Source of the DNA: Desulfurellaceae bacterium bin18
Lineage (GTDB): Bacteria; Desulfobacterota; Binatia; Bin18
DNA: 37,066 nt
NCBI GenBank assembly: GCA_002238415.1
Contig: MPMI01000049.1
Span: 1 to 37,066 of the forward strand
Direction: 5' to 3'
In this document: positions 1 to 8,703 of the stretch, in pieces
How positions within the stretch are numbered: the stretch's first letter is position 1
Layout of the letters: every line of letters begins with the position of its first letter
Notes under the pieces: generated by a model
The model's input: only the letters and a program-made list of their open reading frames with translations
Told to the model about the DNA's origin: nothing
Databases searched by the model: none
Translations under genes and position numbers: made by a program

Positions 1-82
1 TGCGGGCTACCTCGGCCGTGCCCCGCCCCGCCACCCGATCGGCTACCACGCGCTCCCGGAGATCCATCGAATACGCTTGCAT
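1..82 (-). CDS. IS630-family transposase, N-terminal end only (cut by window edge)
   Basis: An open frame starts at the ATG whose complement is at 80-82 and runs off the left edge. The 27 visible residues begin MQAYSMDLRERVV and continue with ADRVAGRGTAEVAR. This is the usual start of IS630/Tc1-type transposases: a short conserved S-x-D-L-R-E-R-V block followed by the first helix of a helix-turn-helix that binds the element's ends. The DDE catalytic domain would lie outside the window, so intactness cannot be judged. The sequence differs from the IS630-type remnant at 27686-28146, so two distinct elements are likely. Identification rests on the N-terminal block only. Confidence 0.6.
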   Translation of the reverse strand, partial: MQAYSMDLRERVVADRVAGRGTAEVAR

Positions 83-195
83 ATGCCCCCCCGGCCCCTC
101 CTAGCCTACCACGCCCCCCTCCCTATACGCTACACGACAGTGTAAAACGCTCTAGCGCAGCGAGAGGAATAGAGGTGGTTAGCAATGGCCCTTCT

Positions 196-1167
196 TCATG
201 GTGCAAGCACTAACTTCCCAAACACTTTTCCTGCAACGAGATCCTGTAGCGCCTGCTGTGCTTCCACCAATGGATAGCTCTTATGCACCATGGCTTTGAC
301 CTTCTGGTCTGCGAACAATGGAATGAGGGCGTTGGCAATATCCGGGATTAGGGCAACCGAGTTCGGCAAGGCCATGCCGTAGATCGTTGCTTCTTTAAAT
401 AACGCCGCGCCGGTCATAAAGGTTGACTCAGGCGCTTTACCGGTTCCGGTGCCAATGAGGACGATACGGCCGTGTCGGCCAAGCGCGTTAAAGTCTTGAG
501 CAAAATTGTCCGCCGCAACATTCTCGATAATGACATCTACGCCTTTGCCGTCTGTCAGGCTTTGCACCTCAGCCGCAAAGTCCTGCTCTTTGTAATTCAG
601 CGCAATATCCGCGCCTAACTCTTTTGTTCGTTCAGCCTTCTCTTGTGAACCGACCGTGGTAATCACCCGCGCGCCAGCCGCTTTGGCGAGTTGTATGGCA
701 GCAACACCAACGCCACCGCCACCGGCCGAGATCAGTACGGTCTCACCCTCTTTGAGTTGTGCCTTGTGATGGAGAGCGACATAGGCGGTGTAGAACGGGA
801 CCGGGATTGCTGCTCCTTCAGCAAATGAGAGATTCTCCGGTAGCGGAAATATCTCATTCGTTGGCAGGCAGGCTTTTTCCGCATAGCCACCTCCGTTCAG
901 CGAGCGACCAAAGACACGCTCTCCAACCCGGACGTGGCCCACTCCCGCACCAATCGCCTCGACCTCACCCGCTACATCCGTACCTGGGATATACGGAAGT
1001 GGAAGCGGTTGTGGATACTTTCCGGACATGCGTACCAGATCGGCAGGATTGATCCCGGTGGCTTTGACCCGGATTACCACGTGCCCTTCTCTCAGCTCAG
1101 GATCAGGCGCTTCTTCAAGACGCAAGTTTTCCGGGCTACCAAACTCGGCTAGACGCATGGCTTTCAT
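196..1167 (-). CDS. MDR-family quinone oxidoreductase-like NAD(P)H dehydrogenase
   Basis: The 323-aa product is a medium-chain dehydrogenase/reductase resembling NADPH:quinone reductase (zeta-crystallin type). It has an N-terminal GroES-like substrate domain (about residues 1-120, with GINPADLVRMSG and PYIPGTDVAGEV) and a Rossmann domain whose nucleotide loop reads ISAGGGGVGVAAIQLAK. The cysteine ligands of the structural and catalytic zinc sites of alcohol dehydrogenases are not seen, which favours the zinc-free quinone reductase branch. The frame is open further upstream, but I chose the ATG at 1167 because a GAGAGGA ribosome binding site precedes it and the family's usual first residues (MKAMRLAEFG) begin there. 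It stands alone, divergent from RND system 1. Its physiological substrate cannot be told from sequence. Confidence 0.88.
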   Translation of the reverse strand: MKAMRLAEFGSPENLRLEEAPDPELREGHVVIRVKATGINPADLVRMSGKYPQPLPLPYIPGTDVAGEVEAIGAGVGHVRVGERVFGRSLNGGGYAEKACLPTNEIFPLPENLSFAEGAAIPVPFYTAYVALHHKAQLKEGETVLISAGGGGVGVAAIQLAKAAGARVITTVGSQEKAERTKELGADIALNYKEQDFAAEVQSLTDGKGVDVIIENVAADNFAQDFNALGRHGRIVLIGTGTGKAPESTFMTGAALFKEATIYGMALPNSVALIPDIANALIPLFADQKVKAMVHKSYPLVEAQQALQDLVAGKVFGKLVLAP

Positions 1168-1544
1168 AGATATCCTCTCAGTCTTTCCCTCGGAGCTTTT
1201 TGAGATGCGCGACACGCTTAGGAAAAAATCTTGTTCGGCCCTGTGGAGAAAGTACGATTCGGGTTGACCTTCTTCGTACCGTAATAGGTACACTTAATGT
1301 GGTCGAAGTCCAGCACCGGGGACTGATTGGGAATCTTTCAGGTGGCCGGACACGGCGGATTTACATGACGCACCTGCAAGCCTGAGTCAAGGGAAGTTTT
1401 CTGTCATGGCTTGATCGTAGTGACTCCCCATGGTGTTTATGCCATGCTGAAAAATGGTTGAGGAAATTATGCGCGTAGACATTTTACAGCCGTGCCGAGC
1501 GCGCTCCTTCTCTCTCGCGGCATAGTTTCTCCGAGTCGTTACTC
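1168..1544. other. Divergent intergenic region (377 bp), no gene seen
   Basis: This gap lies between the divergent starts of the quinone reductase and the RND adaptor, so promoters for both are expected here. I see a small inverted repeat, GTACC-GTAATA-GGTAC (1276-1291), that could be an operator, and no convincing coding frame. TTGACC at 1264 has no well-spaced partner; the nearest candidate, TACACT at 1289, is 19 bases away and weak. No regulator gene is adjacent. Confidence 0.4.
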
Positions 1545-2690
1545 ATGCATACTCGTCACGCTCATCTGCACTCCGCCCTCTGCGTGCTGTCTGGCTATCC
1601 ACCCGCTCTGGTGTTCCTGGTGTTCGGCGGCCTGCTTTTCGGGGCCTGTCAAAAAACCGCAGAGCCGTCGCGCAGCCCGACACCACCACCGATCCCCGTC
1701 CAGACGCTGACGCTCACGGCTCAGCACCTGCCGCGTACGATTTCGGCGGTGGGCGGGCTGGAGAGTCCCCAGACCACCCAGGTGACCGCCGACCGGAGCG
1801 GCAAAATCGTCTTTCTCGATATTCCGGAAGGACAGGAGGTTCAGCAGGGTCACGTTCTGGCGCGGATCGATGCCGCCGAGGCACAGGCTGCGGCTGACGT
1901 CGCCCAGGCCCAATATCAAAACGCCCAGGCGACCTTAGAGCGGCTCGCCACGCTGCAGCCCAGGGCGCGCTCCCAACAGGCGCTGGACAACGCGCAGGCC
2001 GCCGTCCGAACGACCAAGGGAGAGCTGGACGAGGCGCAAACGATCTTACGCAAAATGACCATCCGTGCGCCCTTCACCGGTCGTTTGGGCCTGCGCCAGG
2101 TCAGCCTGGGCACCTATCTGGAGCCCGGCGATGCCGTAGTCCGCATCACCCAGACCCATCCTCTGCACTTGGTCTTCAGCCTGCCCCAGCACTATGTGTC
2201 CGATCTCAAAAACGGCCAGCCCATTCGCGGAGCAGCCGGTCAGTGTGCGGGCCGCTTCACGGCAACCGTCAGCGTGATAGACCCCTTCCTCAATCCGGCA
2301 ACGCGCTCGGTCACAGTCCAGGCCATTGTCCCAAACGAAGCGGGCAGCCTGTTGCCCGGCATGGCCGCGGCCTTGCGCCTCGAAGTCGCTGCGGTCTCGG
2401 ACGCGATTTCCATTCCCCTGGAAGCCATTATTCGGCAGGGCACGAAGCGGCTGGTGTATACGCTGCAAGACGATAATCGGGTCGCGAGTCAGTACGTCCA
2501 ACTCGGACAGTTCGCCCGGCAGCAGGTTGAGATTCTCAGCGGGCTCAGGCCCGGAGATACCGTTATTGTTGCCGGCCACCAGAAACTGCGGCCCGGAGCC
2601 AGGGTACAGCCAGCCCCGTATGAACCGGTTGAGAATACCAACCTGGAACTCGGGGCGAGCAGTGCGCTGCTGACGACGTGTGATTTTTAA
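1545..2690 (+). CDS. RND efflux periplasmic adaptor (membrane fusion protein), system 1
   Basis: This 381-aa AcrA/HlyD-family adaptor would link the inner-membrane pump to the outer-membrane factor encoded downstream. The N-terminus has a hydrophobic stretch ending in LFGAC (Cys35), a lipobox-like site suggesting an inner-membrane lipoprotein. After a Pro-rich linker come the first lipoyl half (GKIVFLDIPEGQEVQQG), an alpha-hairpin rich in Ala and Gln (about 110-165), the second lipoyl half (IRAPFTGRLGLRQVSLGTYL) and a beta-barrel ending with LRPGDTVIVAG. The pump gene starts 3 bases after its stop, so the two are almost certainly co-transcribed. No clear ribosome binding site precedes the chosen ATG, so the start is uncertain by some residues, but it must lie before the lipobox. 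Substrates are unknown. Confidence 0.9.
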   Translation: MHTRHAHLHSALCVLSGYPPALVFLVFGGLLFGACQKTAEPSRSPTPPPIPVQTLTLTAQHLPRTISAVGGLESPQTTQVTADRSGKIVFLDIPEGQEVQQGHVLARIDAAEAQAAADVAQAQYQNAQATLERLATLQPRARSQQALDNAQAAVRTTKGELDEAQTILRKMTIRAPFTGRLGLRQVSLGTYLEPGDAVVRITQTHPLHLVFSLPQHYVSDLKNGQPIRGAAGQCAGRFTATVSVIDPFLNPATRSVTVQAIVPNEAGSLLPGMAAALRLEVAAVSDAISIPLEAIIRQGTKRLVYTLQDDNRVASQYVQLGQFARQQVEILSGLRPGDTVIVAGHQKLRPGARVQPAPYEPVENTNLELGASSALLTTCDF

Positions 2691-2693
2691 TCC

Positions 2694-5600
2694 ATGATTC
2701 TTTCCGACCTGTGCATTACCCGTCCGGTGTTGGCAACGGTGATGAGCCTGCTCATTGTCCTGGCCGGGACTGCCGCCTTTTTGTCCATCCCGGTTCGAGA
2801 ATACCCCGACATCGACAACCCGGTGGTCTCGATTACCACGACCTATGTCGGGGCCAGCCCGACAACGGTCGAAAGCACCCTCACCGAGCCGCTTGAACAG
2901 TCCCTCAACGGCATCGAGGGGGTGCGCAATATTACGTCGATCAGTGCTTTCAGCCGCAGTTCGATTACAGTCGAGTTTGTTGCCGGACGCGATATTGATC
3001 TGGCCGTCACCGATGTCAGCAATGCGATCCAACGCGCGTTTGACGATATTCCGGGGGAAGCCGAGCGGCCGATTGTCGCCAAGTCCGGGGCCAATACCTT
3101 CCCGATTCTGTGGATCGGTTTGCAGAGCGAGGCGTACTCGACCGAGGAGCTGACCGATATCGTCGACCGCATTGTCAAACCGCCGCTTCAGATTTTACCC
3201 GGTGTGGCCGAAGTGTTTGTCGGCGGGCGGAAATACGCCATGCGCATTTGGCTCGACCCGGCGAAAATGGCCCTGCACAGCGTGGACCCGGTCGATATTC
3301 ACCGCACGATTACCGAGAACAATCTTCAGGTCCCGGCGGGTGAAGTCGAGGGCACGACCCGGAAATTTACCGTCCTGGCCGATGCCCAGATTGCCGACCC
3401 TGGCGTGTACGAAAATCTCATTATCCGCGAGGATGGTGAGACCCGGGTGCGCCTCAAGGATATTGGCTGGGCCGAACTGGGGTCCGAGAATTATAATGTA
3501 CTCACCCGCCTCAACGGCCGCCCGACGGTCGGCGCCGGCATCGTCCGGCAGTCACGCTCAAACCAGCTTGAAGTCTCGGCTGCCGTGCGTCGCAGCCTGC
3601 CGGCCATTCGGGCCGCCTTACCGGACGGGGTCGATCTCCGGGTCGCGGTCGATAGTACGATATTTGTGCGCGCCTCCCTCGCCGAGGTGTGGTTTACGTT
3701 GGGTGTGGTCTTTGTCCTGGTGGTGGTGGTGAACCTGCTCTTTCTCCGTTCCGCGGCAACGACGATTATCTCCTCGATTGCGATCCCCGTCTCTCTGGTC
3801 GGCACCTTTGCCGTCATGCTTGCCCTCGGCTTTTCGGTCAACGTCCTGACCCTGCTCGCCCTGGTCCTGGCGATCGGTCTCCTGGTCGACGATTCCATTG
3901 TGGTCATGGAGAACGTCTACCGTCGGCAAGAGCTGGGTGAAACGCGCCAGGTCAGCGTCCGCCGCGGGGCAAAAGAAGTCGGCTTTCCGGTCATTGCCAC
4001 CACCGTGTCTCTGGTTGCCGTGCTCATTCCGCTCTCGCTGTTGACCGGCAATCTGGGTCGGCTCTTTCGTGAGTTTGCCCTGACCATGGCCGCCAGCGTC
4101 CTCATCTCGACCTTTGTCGCCCTGACCCTGGTGCCGATGCTGTGCTCGCAGTTTCTGACGGTGACGGCAACGCATGGACGCTTCTACTACGTGCTGGAGC
4201 CTTTCTTTGCCAGCCTCAACCGTGGCTATGCCAGTGCCCTCCGGTGGGCCCTCCAGCATCGCCTGTCCATGGGTCTCTTTCTGGTGGCGACTGTAGGCTG
4301 CGGCCTGCTGCTGCTGCAAGCCATTCCCTCCACGTTGGTCCCGACCGAAGACCGGGGGCGGATTATCACAGTGATTAAAGCGCCCCAGGGATCGACCCTG
4401 GCCTATACCGCCCAGACCCTGGATCAAGTGGAAAAGCGCATCCAACGCATTCCGGAGGTCGAGGCATTCTTCGAGGCCATCGGGCTGTCTATTGGCGGGC
4501 CACCCAATACCAGTGACGGCATCCTCTTCGCCCGCCTGACCGATTGGAAAGAACGTAGCGTTAAACAGCAGGCTCTTATCGCTCAGCTCTTTCCCGAGTT
4601 CTTCTCGATGACCGGCGCCCTGGTCTTTCCGATTAATCCCCCGTCCCTGAACCAGCGCAGCATCAACGATCTGGAATTCATCCTCAAGAACGCCGCCGCG
4701 ACTCAGGAGGAATTTACCCAGACGGTCAGCACCATGCTGGACCGGGTGCGTCAACTCCCCAGCCTGATTAACGTGGACAGCGACCTGCGGCTCGACAACC
4801 CCCAACTGGACCTCATCTTTGACCGCGACCGGGCCGCCGACCTCGGAGTGCCCGTTTCCGCTGTGGCCCAGAGTTTGCAAATTCTCCTGTCGCAGGCCAA
4901 GATCGATGAATTCATTATGCGCGGCAAGCAGTACGACGTGGTGACCGCGCTGGCGTCACGCTATCGGAGCCTGCCCGAACAGATCGGTGAAATTTATGTC
5001 CGTAGCCAGACCGGGACGATGGTGCCATTGTCCAGCCTGGTGCATGCTACGCCCAGTATTGCACCCGCCCGACTCAACCGCTATGACCTCCAGCGCTCGG
5101 CCACGATCACGGGTAGTTTGGCTCCTGGCGCGACCCTGGGCGCAATGCTGACCGGGGTGCAGCGTATTGCGGGCGAGGTCCTTCCGGTCGGTTTCAGCAC
5201 CGCCCTGGGAGGCAGCGCGCGCGAGTTTGTGGAATCCTCGGCCGAGATGTATGTGATTTTTCTGATCGCGCTGGTCTTCATCTATCTCGTCCTATCGGCC
5301 CAGTTCGAGAACTTCTTGCACGCCCTGACCATCCTCGGCAGTGTACCCCTGGCGCTCTTTGGAGCCCTTCTGGTGCTGTTTGCGACCGGCCATACGCTGA
5401 ACCTCTACAGTCAGATTGGCATTATTCTGCTTATTGGGCTAGTGACAAAAAACTCCATCTTACTGGTGGACTCCGCCAATCAGTCGCGGGCTCGCGGCAC
5501 CGATCTGCTGGCCGCGGTGCTGGCCGCGGGACGCAGCCGTTTACGCCCTATTCTGATGACCAGCGCCACCTCTATTTTTGGTGCCTTACCGCTTGCTCTG

Positions 5601-5831
5601 GCCACCGGAGCGGGCGCGGAAAGTCGTCGCCCAATTGGTGCCGCGGTGGTGGGCGGGCTGGCCTTTTCCACGGCGTTCACCCTGCTCGTCATTCCCGTGG
5701 TCTATCTGTTTGTGACCTATGTGGGCGAACGGCTGGGGATCGGTATGGTCCCCCCCAGGGTGAAATTGATGGAAGACGGGGAGCACCCGGAGACCGGTGC
5801 AGGCCATGCCAACAAGAGTGCTGCGCTATAG
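2694..5831 (+). CDS. RND multidrug efflux permease (HAE1/AcrB-type), system 1
   Basis: This 1045-aa inner-membrane, proton-driven efflux pump of the AcrB/MexB type has the usual full length. Transmembrane helix 1 is near residues 10-30, followed by the porter domain beginning YPDIDNPVVSITT. Helix 4 carries the proton-relay Asp pair D399-D400 (GLLVDDSIVVMENVY). The partner lysine K919 is present in GLVTKNSILLVD, so the proton-relay network looks intact. The family's internal duplication is visible: two halves, each with a large periplasmic loop. The gene starts 3 bases after the adaptor stop and is followed 27 bases later by the outer-membrane factor, giving a complete adaptor-pump-channel operon. 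Drug or metabolite specificity cannot be assigned. The C-terminal tail after the last helix is short and hydrophilic. Confidence 0.95.
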   Translation: MILSDLCITRPVLATVMSLLIVLAGTAAFLSIPVREYPDIDNPVVSITTTYVGASPTTVESTLTEPLEQSLNGIEGVRNITSISAFSRSSITVEFVAGRDIDLAVTDVSNAIQRAFDDIPGEAERPIVAKSGANTFPILWIGLQSEAYSTEELTDIVDRIVKPPLQILPGVAEVFVGGRKYAMRIWLDPAKMALHSVDPVDIHRTITENNLQVPAGEVEGTTRKFTVLADAQIADPGVYENLIIREDGETRVRLKDIGWAELGSENYNVLTRLNGRPTVGAGIVRQSRSNQLEVSAAVRRSLPAIRAALPDGVDLRVAVDSTIFVRASLAEVWFTLGVVFVLVVVVNLLFLRSAATTIISSIAIPVSLVGTFAVMLALGFSVNVLTLLALVLAIGLLVDDSIVVMENVYRRQELGETRQVSVRRGAKEVGFPVIATTVSLVAVLIPLSLLTGNLGRLFREFALTMAASVLISTFVALTLVPMLCSQFLTVTATHGRFYYVLEPFFASLNRGYASALRWALQHRLSMGLFLVATVGCGLLLLQAIPSTLVPTEDRGRIITVIKAPQGSTLAYTAQTLDQVEKRIQRIPEVEAFFEAIGLSIGGPPNTSDGILFARLTDWKERSVKQQALIAQLFPEFFSMTGALVFPINPPSLNQRSINDLEFILKNAAATQEEFTQTVSTMLDRVRQLPSLINVDSDLRLDNPQLDLIFDRDRAADLGVPVSAVAQSLQILLSQAKIDEFIMRGKQYDVVTALASRYRSLPEQIGEIYVRSQTGTMVPLSSLVHATPSIAPARLNRYDLQRSATITGSLAPGATLGAMLTGVQRIAGEVLPVGFSTALGGSAREFVESSAEMYVIFLIALVFIYLVLSAQFENFLHALTILGSVPLALFGALLVLFATGHTLNLYSQIGIILLIGLVTKNSILLVDSANQSRARGTDLLAAVLAAGRSRLRPILMTSATSIFGALPLALATGAGAESRRPIGAAVVGGLAFSTAFTLLVIPVVYLFVTYVGERLGIGMVPPRVKLMEDGEHPETGAGHANKSAAL

Positions 5832-5858
5832 TGCCGGAGTGTGTGATAGGAAAACGGC

Positions 5859-7439
5859 ATGCAGACGATGCTGACACGACACCGGATATTCGCCATCTTG
5901 CGGTCCCCCTACCCTGGCTCCCGTCGGAGTCCGCACAGAACGGGGAGTCTACGGTTGTCCTCCCTCGCCTGGACTCTGCCCCTCCTCTTCTGCCTGGTCG
6001 CCAGTTGCATGGTGAGCCCAAAACGACCGGTCGCCTCAGTCACGCTTCCCGAGACGTGGAGCGAGCGACCCGAGCCGGCCATCAACACACCACCCGTGGA
6101 ACTCGCACGTTGGTGGAACACCTTTCAAGACTCGGCGCTCCAGGCGCTGATCGAACGGGGAATCAGCCGGAATCGAGATATACGCGAAGCCACTGCCCGG
6201 GTTCGGGAAACGCGTGCTACGCGTCTGGTCAACCTGGCCCCCCGCTGGCCGCGCCTCGGTTCGTCCACGTCGTACACCCGCAGTCTGAGCAGCAGCACGA
6301 CCACTTCATTGTCGTCCGATTTTCTCGATGACGAGGCTACCCGCACGGACAGCAGCGAGAGTCCGGTTGGGACGTCATTGGGCTTTGGACAAGAACGAAA
6401 TTTCTACCAGATGGGCCTGGATGCAAGCTGGGAGATCGACCTGTTCGGTCGCCTGCATTGGGCCGAGCAGGCCCTGGGTGCGGATATCAGCGCGGCCGAA
6501 GAATACCGTCGCGCCGTGCTGGTGGCGCTGGTGGCCGAGATCGCGCGCAACTATATCGAACTCCGCGGGGCGCAACAGCGACTCCGTATTGCCCAGCGTC
6601 ATATTCAGGCTCAGCATGATTCGGTTGAAGTCACGCAGGCCCGCTATCAAGCCGGGCTGACGAGCGCCTTGGACGCCGCCGAAGCTGGGGCTTTGCTGGC
6701 GAATATCCGCGCTCAGGTCCCTCCCCTCCAAACCACCGTCAAACAGACCCTCCACCGTCTGAGCGTCTTAGTAGGCGAGCCGCCCGCCGCTTTCACACCA
6801 TCCCTCTCTCAGGACCGACCGATTCCGCAGGCCGACCTGGCCGGTGATATCGGACTGCCGTCCGAGCTCTTGCGCCGGCGTCCCGATATTCGGCGGGCCG
6901 AACGTGAACTGGAAGCGGCTACCGCGCGGGTTGGCGTGGCCACCACCGACCTGTTCCCTCGGCTGACCTTGACCGGGCGGCTGGGGACGCAGGGCTTGGA
7001 TGTGACGGATCTGGCCAAGGGGGCGGGGCTGTCCTGGGCCACCGGCCCGGCGCTGAGTTGGCCGGTGTTCGACGCCGGCCGCATCCGGGCGGCTATCAAG
7101 GTACAGGACGCGCGCCAGGCCCAAGCCCTCACCCGGTATGAGCAGGTGATTCTCACCGGGCTCGAAGAGGTTGAGAATGCCCTCGTGGCATACAGCAAAG
7201 AGCAAGTTCGCCAGCAATGGCTGACCGCCTCAATAACCGCATACACCGATGCTGTGGAGATTTCCACCGAACGCTATCTGAACGGGCTGGAAAACTATCT
7301 GAGCGTCGCCCTGGCCCGACGCGCGCTCCACACGGCCCAGGATGCCTTTGCTCAAAGCCAAACCGCCCTCGCCGCTCACGTTATTGCCTTGTACACCGCG
7401 CTCGGCGGGGGCTGGGACACGACCGGGTCGCCAGGCTGA
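5859..7439 (+). CDS. Outer-membrane efflux lipoprotein (TolC/NodT family), system 1
   Basis: This 526-aa outer-membrane channel should complete the tripartite pump encoded just upstream. A long basic N-terminus is followed by a hydrophobic stretch ending LVASC (Cys50), a good lipobox as is usual for NodT-type factors. Two repeated coiled-coil units follow, with family motifs ELARWWNTFQDSALQALI, DASWEIDLFGRLHWAEQA, SELLRRRPDIRRAERELEA and GPALSWPVFDAGRIRA. An AGGA precedes the ATG by 8 bases; a second ATG three codons on is also possible. The last codons and stop lie inside a 72-bp sequence that recurs, diverged, at 8556-8627 beyond the next gene. It is convergent with the transporter gene at 7535. 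Confidence 0.93.
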   Translation: MQTMLTRHRIFAILRSPYPGSRRSPHRTGSLRLSSLAWTLPLLFCLVASCMVSPKRPVASVTLPETWSERPEPAINTPPVELARWWNTFQDSALQALIERGISRNRDIREATARVRETRATRLVNLAPRWPRLGSSTSYTRSLSSSTTTSLSSDFLDDEATRTDSSESPVGTSLGFGQERNFYQMGLDASWEIDLFGRLHWAEQALGADISAAEEYRRAVLVALVAEIARNYIELRGAQQRLRIAQRHIQAQHDSVEVTQARYQAGLTSALDAAEAGALLANIRAQVPPLQTTVKQTLHRLSVLVGEPPAAFTPSLSQDRPIPQADLAGDIGLPSELLRRRPDIRRAERELEAATARVGVATTDLFPRLTLTGRLGTQGLDVTDLAKGAGLSWATGPALSWPVFDAGRIRAAIKVQDARQAQALTRYEQVILTGLEEVENALVAYSKEQVRQQWLTASITAYTDAVEISTERYLNGLENYLSVALARRALHTAQDAFAQSQTALAAHVIALYTALGGGWDTTGSPG

Positions 7440-7447
7440 CACGATCC
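7376..7447 (+). repeat. Direct repeat copy 1: 3' end of the intact outer-membrane-factor gene
   Basis: These 72 bp cover the last codons (HVIALYTALGGGWD...), the TGA and a few bases after it. They match 8556-8627 in the same orientation with an exact offset of 1180 bp and no gaps. Six differences were counted (7382, 7383, 7385, 7397, 7418, 7444). Matching stops at once on both sides. Confidence 0.93.
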
Positions 7448-7534
7448 GTTCCCTGCCCCCCTCCGGTGATGGCGATGTCATGGCCACCATGCCTCTCGGC
7501 TCTTATGATCGCGGGGCCTTCGGCAAGCTTTCAT

Positions 7535-8392
7535 TCATGACGCCTCAGCATTCTGCGCGTCCGCGCCAGTTGCCAGCTTCCCATAGGTAAAACTGGCTAT
7601 CAGGGAAAGGATGCCAAAGACAAAGACAATCGTGACAGCTGAGGTGCCTGGGAAATTGGTACCGACGATGAGCAGAGCCACCGCTACATTACGAATCGCC
7701 GTGGAGATGGCGAGCGCCCTGCGCATTTCAGCCGCCTCGCCTTTCATCATCACGTTTCCGATGAGGAGACAGATGAGGATGGAGAGAAGCACTGCCAGAT
7801 GAGGAAGGACTCCAAGGCCAACAATCTGCTGGGCTTGCATGGCAGCGATCAAGGTCAGACTCAACACAATACCAATCAGGGCGAGCTTGGGCACAAACTG
7901 GAGCAGTTTCTCTGCCCACCTCTGCCTGACATGCTGGATGGTCATCCCTACACTCAGCGGGATAATCTGGGCGGTCAGGAGGATCTGGATGATTTTCCAG
8001 AGGTCGATTTCTAAGCCTGCCTCGCTCGAGGGAAGACAGAGAGCGAGAATGAGCGGCGTGATCGGAACACAGAGGAAGGCGACAATGAGCATCAGCCCCA
8101 CCGCGTACGGGAGGTTACCCTTGGCCAGCCCGACAAAGGGGGGCGCCGCAGACGCGACCGGGACGGCGGCCAGGACCAGTAGGCCGATGATGACGTCGGG
8201 GCCAAGCGGTAATCCCTGTAGCACGAGGACGAACACGAAAGGAACGACTACGAAATTCGCTACCAGGCCACGTAGTACGATGTGGTACTGCCGGGCGACG
8301 GCGAAAACCGCTCCAAAGGGAGTGCGCAAGCCGACGCCGAGCAGGAGGCACATGAGCGAGACCAGCATCAGATTATTGACAACGTCGACCAT
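7535..8392 (-). CDS. Bile acid:sodium symporter-like (BASS/SBF) membrane transporter
   Basis: The 285-aa product is almost entirely hydrophobic, with about nine predicted transmembrane segments, fitting the BASS (SBF-like) family. Recognisable pieces are MLVSLMCLLLGVGLRTPFG at the first helix, the Pro/Ala-rich AAVPVASAAPPFVGLAKGN near residue 95-113, and the late RALAISTAIRNVAVALLIVG block, which corresponds to the second discontinuous helix of the family. Family members move organic anions such as bile acids, pyruvate or pantoate with sodium; the substrate here is unknown. A purine-rich stretch (AGGAGAGGAGG) lies about 11 bases before the ATG. The gene is opposite in strand to its neighbours and sits between two copies of the outer-membrane-factor 3' end, which suggests it arrived as an insert. 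Confidence 0.8.
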   Translation of the reverse strand: MVDVVNNLMLVSLMCLLLGVGLRTPFGAVFAVARQYHIVLRGLVANFVVVPFVFVLVLQGLPLGPDVIIGLLVLAAVPVASAAPPFVGLAKGNLPYAVGLMLIVAFLCVPITPLILALCLPSSEAGLEIDLWKIIQILLTAQIIPLSVGMTIQHVRQRWAEKLLQFVPKLALIGIVLSLTLIAAMQAQQIVGLGVLPHLAVLLSILICLLIGNVMMKGEAAEMRRALAISTAIRNVAVALLIVGTNFPGTSAVTIVFVFGILSLIASFTYGKLATGADAQNAEAS

Positions 8393-8555
8393 CGTCGAAC
8401 TGGCCTCCTCTCCTTAAAGCCGCAGAAAGTTGACTTCTTGGTACACGGGTTTCCCTCAACAATCTTTCCATCTCCTTTGCGGCGTAGCAGCCGTTATCCC
8501 GGTCCAGTCCGGTCAAGCTAGAGTATGACCGGGATACGTGCCATAACCGACCATA

Positions 8556-8619
8556 TCACGTCGTCGCCTTGTACACAGCGCTCGGCGGGGGCTGGGATAC
8601 GACCGGGTCGCCAGGCTGA
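8556..8619 (+). pseudogene. Remnant 3' end of an outer-membrane-factor (NodT-type) gene
   Basis: This is the second copy of the 3' end of the outer-membrane-factor gene. Read in frame it gives HVVALYTALGGGWD followed by TTGSPG and TGA, against HVIALYTALGGGWD... in the intact gene. The differences inside the coding part are wobble changes or a conservative Ile-to-Val change, so the copy looks like the end of a related gene that evolved under selection, not a freshly duplicated and decayed piece. No coding homology is visible before about 8556. Homology continues 8 bases beyond the stop (to 8627). The copy lies in the 311-bp gap between the BASS transporter and yceI-like gene starts; I see no other gene there. 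Confidence 0.85.
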
Positions 8620-8703
8620 CACGGTCCTGGCGTTGGTAAAGGCATGGGATTGCTTCCCCTAATCGGGCTTGGTAGGGAGTTTTCTGAGAAGAAGGAGAAG
8701 TCT

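Noticed and set aside
1300..1400. Possible IS21-type end (CAGCACCGGGGACTG, then TTTCAGGTGGCC)
   Set aside because: It has a faint resemblance to insertion-sequence termini, but no partner end, transposase or target duplication was found.
2046..3032. 328-codon - strand frame across the adaptor/pump junction
   Set aside because: It is antisense to two clearly identified genes and has no domain.
3618..4880. Long open frame on the - strand inside the system 1 pump gene
   Set aside because: It is a shadow of the high-GC pump gene: His/Gln/Arg-rich, with no recognisable domain or ribosome binding site.
7440..7534. Terminator between the convergent outer-membrane-factor and BASS genes
   Set aside because: Only a 5-bp CATGG-CCA-CCATG repeat is present, with no T-run.
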